A stretch of 64,000 bases of DNA from Mytilus edulis (Eukaryota; Mollusca; Bivalvia; Mytilida; Mytilidae). Numbering within the stretch: the stretch's first letter is position 1; the number at the start of each line of letters is the position of its first letter. Made by a program: the position numbers and the translations under genes. Shown one piece after another: positions 57,845 through 64,000 of this stretch. The notes beneath the pieces are model-generated. The model ran no database searches and was not told where the DNA came from. It saw only the letters and a program-made list of their open reading frames with translations. The stretch is from NCBI RefSeq assembly GCF_963676685.1, contig NC_092344.1, positions 49,126,830 through 49,190,829 on the forward strand, in the 5' to 3' direction.

Positions 57845-58960
57845 TAGGTCGACTTCTTAGGAGCGTTGTGACTGAGGGAGCTGGGTTTTTTTGGGTACTA
57901 CATCTATTAACTGAGAATGTTCAAAAAGACGCTACACTGATGGTAATCCTTATCTAATATTCATTATGTACTAGTATGTATAATATTTGCTTCTGGTAGA
58001 AATGTAGTTTTGGTTAAGATTGAATGTTTCGTTTATTATATCTTATATCTTTACTCGAAATCTTTCAATATTAATGTTTTTAGCAAATGTTTTTGCATTT
58101 ATATTGGGCTTAAAAGATTATCAATAATATCAAATTTACATGAATACAAAAAAATGTATAGCAGTGAATCAAACTATCAGTATAAGATAGTAAGGTGTGG
58201 AAATCGACTTTTTATAATCAGTTAACCACTTATATTTCAGCAATTACGTTATAAGCTCCTTAAGGAACAAATAATTACATTTTGAAAGAAGAAAAAAAAC
58301 ATCGAATATATCAAACAGTTGAAATTTATGCCGCACTAGATGATGGAAGACTACACACTTTGTGAGTGATTTGGCTGAACTACAATGAACAGAACCATTT
58401 ATATTAGCTTTGGAGACTTACTGGTATCAAAATGGAAGCAATCAAAAGAAAGTAAAAAAAACCAGAGTAATATTTTCATTTCTTATACTCTCTCTAAGGA
58501 CACATACTGTCTGCCTTTGACACATCTAAATTGTAAATATTAGAATTTTGTCATTTATGGATACTCAAATCGTTTTCATACATTTTATGATACACACAAT
58601 TGTAATAATATGCTATAATGTTCATTAAACCAAATGCTTTTACGACTAAGGAGGATTAATTTCCTTTATAACTAATTGTAAATTGATCTCTCAGACGAAT
58701 ACGAAATAATAAGTCTCCATATGAAGGATTTTTTTTTATCTCAAAGTAGAAATTATGCGATTTTAGCTAGGAACTTGGAGGAGCTTATAGGAACAGATTT
58801 TTTGTTTTATCTTCTCAAATAAGTACATGAACTGTAGATCTTAAAAGAATACGATATATACGTCGCGTCCCCCACTCAGTCTCGCTTTGAAAATCTGGAT
58901 TCGGCAGTAGAGGAATGTCAATCTATTGATATATATTATTTTTATGTTCTGTTACTTCTA
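57845..58960. other. Non-coding stretch
   Basis: AT-rich. The plus frame 58,010-58,225 is lysine/isoleucine-biased without motif. Nothing else is visible. Confidence 0.4.
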
Positions 58961-58964
58961 TACT

Positions 58965-59175
58965 ACAAAAGAGGTGCGCAATATACCAGAGGGACAGTCA
59001 AACTCGTAGATGCAAATAAACGCCATGGCTAAAAAAAAACCAAACAGACAAATAATAGTACACAAGACACAACGTAGAAAAACTAAAGACTAAGCAACAC
59101 GAACACCATAAAAAACCGGGGGTGATCTCATGTGCTCCAGAAGGGTAAGCAGATCCTGTTCCACATATTTTCTTT
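58965..59175 (-). repeat. Mussel interspersed repeat (family C), minus orientation
   Basis: 'ACCAGAGGGACAGTCAAACT', 'AATAATAGTACACAAGACAC', 'GGGGTGATCTCATGTGCTCC' and 'GGGTAAGCAGATCCTGTTCC'. This is the most complete copy here. Confidence 0.7.
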
Positions 59176-59524
59176 CGATTTCTGGTCCAAAATGTATTAT
59201 GTTGTCAAACCACTATTTTTCTTTGAATTTTTTCAGTAAGTCGAAAATTGTGTCTTTCCTCTTAACGGGTATTTTGAAATTCTAAAATTGGCACTTATGT
59301 ATAATACATTAGTAACCAAATATATCCATCCTTCATATGCATCCAGTCATGACAACACGAACTGAAAAGGTTACCTATGAGCTCTAAAAGTTGGCGACTT
59401 CAAGTTAAAGTGTTAACTGTGATAATACTACATTATTCTAAAACAAATTAATAATTTCTCCCAAATTTTAGATGCATCGAACATTCAGAAAATTTTATAA
59501 AATTATTAGTGATATGAAATATAA

Positions 59525-59828
59525 ATAAAAGCAACAGTAGTATACCGCTGTTCATAAATCAATTGGGAGAAAATAAACTCGGGTTACAAACTAAAACCGT
59601 GGGAAACACACTATCTATAAAAGGGAAACAACGGAACAACAGAACACACTGAAGCGCAACAATAACAAACGCCAACAAATATAGAAGCGAACTATTTGAT
59701 AACAACTGCCATATATTCCGAACTTTGATGAGAACAATTTAAGAAAAACTAGTGGCATGAACCTGGTTTTATGGCTAGCCAAACGTCCCGCTTATATGGC
59801 AATGTTAAAAAACATGGCTATTATAAAA
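59525..59828 (-). repeat. Mussel interspersed repeat (family B), minus orientation
   Basis: 'GCAACAGTAGTATACCGCTG', 'TCGGGTTACAAACTAAAACC' and 'GGTTTTATGGCTAGCCAAAC', collinear with 1,962-2,310. Confidence 0.65.
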
Positions 59829-59834
59829 CCTGCC

Positions 59835-60076
59835 GAATTCTAGACCGACTGGCTGAGTGGGATTTTTAACGTGCTTGTTAACAGGCGACAAGAAGACAGG
59901 TCATCCTACTCGGACACAATAATTTGCCCGAATCTAAGGAGAACAGTTATTTTCCCGTACTCACAAATGTCACTTACTTGGAAGAGAATCAACAAATAAC
60001 AATTTCTGAAGTCATCAGTTTAAACCGGTCGGATGTTGAACCCATGACTTCCCGCACACGAGGCAATCCCGCTACC
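59835..60076 (-). mobile_element. tRNA-headed SINE-like copy
   Basis: On the minus strand GGTAGCGGGATTGCCTCG then GGGAAGTCATGGGTTCAAC form a tRNA-like head with a modest box B. The body runs through 'GATGACTTCAGAAATTG' to 'TTAAAAATCCCACTCAGCC' and 'AGTCGGTCTAGAATTCGGC'. It shares its head with the 26,165-26,277 fragment. It is placed exactly between family B and family A repeats. Confidence 0.5.
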
Positions 60077-60077
60077 A

Positions 60078-60238
60078 AAAAGTAAAATCACAAAAAAACT
60101 GAAAATCCAATAGGAAAGTCCAAAATCACATGGCAAAATCAAATAACAAAACACATCAAAAACGAATGGACAAGAACTGTCATATTCCTGACTTGGTACA
60201 GGCATTTTCAAATGTAGAAAATGGTGGATTAAGAAACC
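60078..60238 (-). repeat. Mussel interspersed repeat (family A), minus orientation
   Basis: 'CCAAAATCACATGGCAAAAT', 'ACACATCAAAAACGAATGGA' and 'TCCTGACTTGGTACAGGCAT'. It is the reverse of 7,960-8,110 with few differences. Confidence 0.7.
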
Positions 60239-60239
60239 A

Positions 60240-62811
60240 ACGACGCGATGACACAATTGAAAATTAGTAGATATAAAAAATGACTGCATAGATTTATTTC
60301 AAACTTAAGAAATGTTGGGTTTATAGGTGCTTACACTCACGCTGTTTCGATCTGTGAAAAAAAGTCTCATTGTCAATCATACCATATCTCTTTTTTTATA
60401 ATGAGGTATTTTTTATAAGGAACGCTTAGTTTTCTCTACAGGATTCCTCACATAATCGCGTTTAATAAAACTTAAAGTATTTCACATGATCAATGACTTG
60501 CAATAATGAATACAGGAATGAATTTCCGAAAATTACTTTCATTTTTCTATGAAATATATACAGACATAGATTTCAGTCTTATCTTCGTTGTTGTAATGCA
60601 GCTAGAGAACAAGAACATTAATGTTTCATCATGGAAGCTATAAATGGTATTAAATTAAAATGGTTGATAATATCATATAGACTGATACAGGACTAAATTT
60701 CTCAAGAGATAACAATTATGATTCCGTCTGTGGAACTAATCGTTGTTTATAGATTTTTGATTGGGAAATAAATACGTAACGAATGATATAATTCTTATCA
60801 TGATGGGGAAAACGGAACAGTATAATTTTTGCTTACACGGACTTGTCAATATCAACATAGATTTATGTAGATTTTACGAATACCATTCTTTCTATAAACT
60901 TAATTACGACAAAATTGCTCCTAGAAAATATACATGATTTGTCACGTAAACAATATTAAATGTCTTGATTATATCAAGCGAAAGAAATCCTATCGATGCA
61001 AACTGGTATGGGTTTTAAGATTATATTTTTATGCTTGAATCTCATTTAATTTAGAGTTATATCTAGCTACTAGTTATTTGAAGAGTAAATGTCTTGAAAT
61101 CATGACATGACGTTAATGGTTTTATAAGAACCAATTTATGAATATATATATATCGATTGGCAATGATTGTCGGATTTTATAAAATCTAAGTGGAACTCGT
61201 ACGTTAAAAAAATTGATGATTGAACCCATTAGAAGAAATTTAGTGAAATATAATTTACATGTTTTTTTAGTTTTTTTTTTAAGATAATTTGATCTTCTTA
61301 TGCGAATATATAAGTTGTTTGTCGTAAACATATCAAATGCTGATATGTAAAATATTAATTTTCTTCGTAATCATTAATAATTAAATCCATCCTTTTTGCT
61401 CATATTTTCAGATATAGATGTATAAGAATGCAACTGAGACAGTATACACATGTTTATTTTTAATTATGGAAACAAACATACGAAATTGTTTTGCTCTATA
61501 AAATCTAAGAAGGATATTTGATTACAGAATGATGCTCAAAGCGATTTCTTTGGCTAACCTCTAAAATGAATATCGCAAAGATTAAAAGTCCAAAGACATT
61601 TGAAAAGAATTGATATACTTAGAGACACGAATCCACTGAAACCACTGCAAAAAGATTATAAATAGGTTCAACATCTTAAAAGATGACACAAGATAAAGAC
61701 TCGCGTTTAGATCTCTAAGAAATGTTGACATGTATTAAGCAGACACCAAAGAAAGCGCCATTTTTTTTCGAAGCACTGAGAGTTTAATTTTTCCAAAGGG
61801 GACTTTGAACTCTTTCTTTAAGTACATCTGTATTTTGTACTTAAACGACTGTACAATTTAGCTCTGAGCATAAAGTTGGCCATTGAGCATTTATATATCA
61901 CTATGAGGCAGGGACAATATTGGTACAGGGAGAATAACAACAAACATGTTTATAGCTTTCGATGCGAGATGGGTTTTGTTCATCATTGAAGGGCGTACGG
62001 TTCCCTAATATTGTTTAGAATTTTAGGTCATTTGATCTTCGGTTCACAGAGTTGTCTCATTGAAGATCCTATCAAATCTTTTTATTTTCACATGAAAGGT
62101 ATATTAGAGGAATTCAAACACAATTATAAAAGAATGTCCATAAAAAAGCAGTAAATGATCTCAATTACAGTTTATGTTCCTTTCGGAATAATCGTAAAAA
62201 ATAATGACACGAAAGCAAATGTCCAGGCATTATAATTAATTACACTTGAAGGGAAAAGACAGAATATTATTCTAGAAAGCATGTAAGAGTCCAACATGAA
62301 AGCCATTGATCGATGCATTTAACTTGCTTCACGTTCAGCAAATAATATGTGTATGATGAGTTGGTTTCCCTCTCCAGTGCACATAAGTTCAATTCTGTCG
62401 TACAGTTTGTTCTATGAAAAAATATTAGGTTTAGTGGTCAGTGGTTAACCAGAAAGTGGACCTTTCAGTCGTTTTGGATGATATTGTCAACTAAGTCATC
62501 ATGCTGATAAAAAGTATTGATATTGATAAACATTGACATTTTATACGTTTCATACATTTTGTAATTGCTTTACACTATCGGAAAGCTAACCCCAAGTTGA
62601 CCTTATTCATTTAAACAACAAAGCAACATATGTACAGATGGTATGATGTTGATGAACTTTCATTTTTGTGTGTTAAAATGACTTCTGTCATCTAAGAATT
62701 TGTCCACAAAACAAAAAGATAATTTGTTGTATTTATTTTTCGCATTCAGCCTTATATCATCAGAATGGCTCACTTATTTCAAGATTTGGAAAACAGATAT
62801 GAAACGACAAC

Positions 62812-62815
<4 letters not shown>
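60240..62815. other. Long AT-rich stretch without features
   Basis: No gene, RNA or repeat family is recognised on either strand. A short TA run lies near 61,142. Confidence 0.45.

Positions 62816-62880
<65 letters not shown>
62815..62880 (+). repeat. (GA)n microsatellite
   Basis: About 32 uninterrupted GA dinucleotides. The Arg-Glu ORF reading through it is an artefact. Confidence 0.97.
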
Positions 62881-62884
<4 letters not shown>

Positions 62885-62889
62885 TTAAG

Positions 62890-63840
62890 CAATTAAATCA
62901 AGCTCATTCTTTCATAAGTCTTTTCAGGCCCAAGTACAGAACTCAAAGGTTTTGCATTGAAACTGCGTCACTGTTTCTATAAAAATGTCTTTGCATTTAC
63001 TGCTCTATTCAAGACATTTTAAACAGTAACCTGATATCTTTGATTCTTTAACGTTAAAAAAGTAAAAGTTTTCAGTTTCAAAGGATCGAATGGTGATTAA
63101 TGCTTTGTCAACAGGAAATTACACTTTTTGTCTGTTTTCACGGAAACTATGAAACTATGTTTTTTTGCAACAGGATATTTATTTAATTGACATTAAAACA
63201 CAAAACTTATAATCATGACTTAGCAGATTGATTGATACAATTTTAACGATATCGAATCATAAACAAACAAGCACAAATAAGGAGATGAAAACAACAAGAA
63301 TTAAAAAAGACATGAGATAACAGGAAATGTGTCTGATGCGTTCGTTCAATATTTTGTTTTGTACTATATTCAACTTCAGAAGAAACACCGAAAGTCAAAA
63401 TATGGAAAACCACATCGGTGATCTTGTGATCCCTCGGAAGCATTTTCTCATCTAGCGTTAGTTGGGTCCAACTTGCATTTGTTGCTTTGCTTAGAAAGCG
63501 ACATTTCGAAGTAAGTGCAAAGACTTTTCGGCTCGGAATAGATTTAATGTGTTGGTCTTTCTGCGGACTGTTACCTTTACCTAGCACCCCAAACATTCGG
63601 TTCAGCCTGTCGGTCTAGTACAAATTGGTCTAAGAGTTTATATTCGAACAACATCAACATGTCCGCTTTATATAAAATGTTACCACAATTATATCCACCT
63701 TTTTATCCATCAAAAGTTTGGACATTCAAAGAGGAATGAATGAATACATAAAATAAGCATTTATAAAATGTACGTTATAAATCATTGACGAAAATGCTTA
63801 TATCATGTTATCTAAGCACAACTATCCACATAACCTAAAT
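62890..63840. other. Non-coding or unassigned stretch
   Basis: The minus-strand frame 63,243-63,596 (117 codons) is the longest here. Its middle has codon use less AT-extreme than its flanks, but no motif or firm splice sites are seen. Confidence 0.3.
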
Positions 63841-63849
63841 ATCACTTAC

Positions 63850-63905
63850 CTTTGATTTAACGTAAAAAACATCCAGAGATAAGCATTTGTGAAAAGAACA
63901 GACAT
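63850..63905 (-). CDS. Possible first coding exon with signal-like start (weak)
   Basis: Minus-strand ATG at 63,905 opens MSVLFTNAYLWMFFTLNQ and ends TCAAAG|GTAAGT, a near-ideal donor (phase 2). It could start a gene running left, but I found no secure second exon. Confidence 0.25.
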
Positions 63906-63964
63906 TGTCAGGAGATTGAATCCCTTCTTAAGTAATAACAAAATATACGGTACAAATTTTTACT

Positions 63965-64000
63965 GCGCCAGAAGCGCGTTTCGACAACTAATAACTCGTC
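63965..64000 (-). repeat. Mussel repeat family D, cut by the window edge
   Basis: 'GCGCCAGAAGCGCGTTTCGA' followed by 'CTAATAACTCGTC' is the reverse of 28,500-28,540. Confidence 0.6.

Noticed and set aside
62700-62888. ORF with long Arg-Glu repeat
   Set aside because: It is the translation of a GA microsatellite.
63243-63596. 117-codon minus-strand ORF as a gene with C-terminal membrane segment
   Set aside because: No domain, no convincing acceptor upstream, and the hydrophobic end is short and Cys-rich as in AT-driven frames.

Overview
The window looks like nuclear DNA of a marine mussel (Mytilidae, probably Mytilus). It is strongly AT-rich and gene-poor, genes carry long introns, and many interspersed sequences are ones I recognise from mussel genomes. 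These include the mollusc 'AGCTCACC...CTCTAG' element with about 497-bp core repeats and GTCGTCC microsatellites, mussel Penelope-like reverse transcriptase remnants, a tRNA-headed SINE, and several short mussel repeat families. Species assignment is from memory of repeat families, not from a search.

Three genes stand out. (1) A + strand AIG1/GIMAP-type GTPase gene spans about 3,682-33,210. Its long last exon (31,874-33,210) holds the GTPase domain. By eye I place seven short upstream exons (3,682; 17,971; 26,476; 27,817; 28,340; 31,159; 31,452). Every intron in this model is phase 1, and the model gives an uninterrupted 614-codon frame that begins with a signal-peptide-like segment. (2) A selenocysteine tRNA gene (23,033-23,119, minus) lies antisense in the second intron, with a TATA box 30 bp upstream. 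(3) An intact single-exon beta-1,3-galactosyltransferase-type (GT31) gene lies at 48,436-49,578 (minus), just before a 100-N assembly gap (49,661-49,760).

Most of the rest is mobile or repeat-derived. Intron 1 holds a 6.7-kb inverted-repeat (foldback-like) structure (9,160-15,866). Its arms carry about 20 units of an exact 21-bp-period repeat plus a broken SAM-domain ORF. One arm was hit twice by a composite element made of a TIR-bounded body followed by a roughly 150-bp near-perfect hairpin. The same body-plus-hairpin plan occurs at 33,410-34,412, 34,710-35,300 and, decayed, at 42,672-43,190. Three of these hairpins share an apical motif with constant polarity. Intron 2 carries a 975-bp element whose ends are arrays of small MluI-centred palindromes, a 401-bp palindrome, a 193-bp tandem duplication and Penelope remnants. 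From 35.5 to 41.5 kb lie nested mussel repeats and a segmental duplication interrupted by the AGCTCACC element.

The right-hand 14 kb (49.8-64 kb) has no convincing host gene. It holds a frameshifted retroelement gag-like ORF with a zinc-knuckle pattern (52.8-53.2 kb), degenerate and 99-bp/124-bp tandem repeats, a 690-bp duplication, SINE fragments and a GA microsatellite. The genes show no sign of acting together. The GIMAP-like gene is of an immune/GTPase family expanded in bivalves, the GT31 enzyme would work in the Golgi, and the tRNA serves selenoprotein translation.
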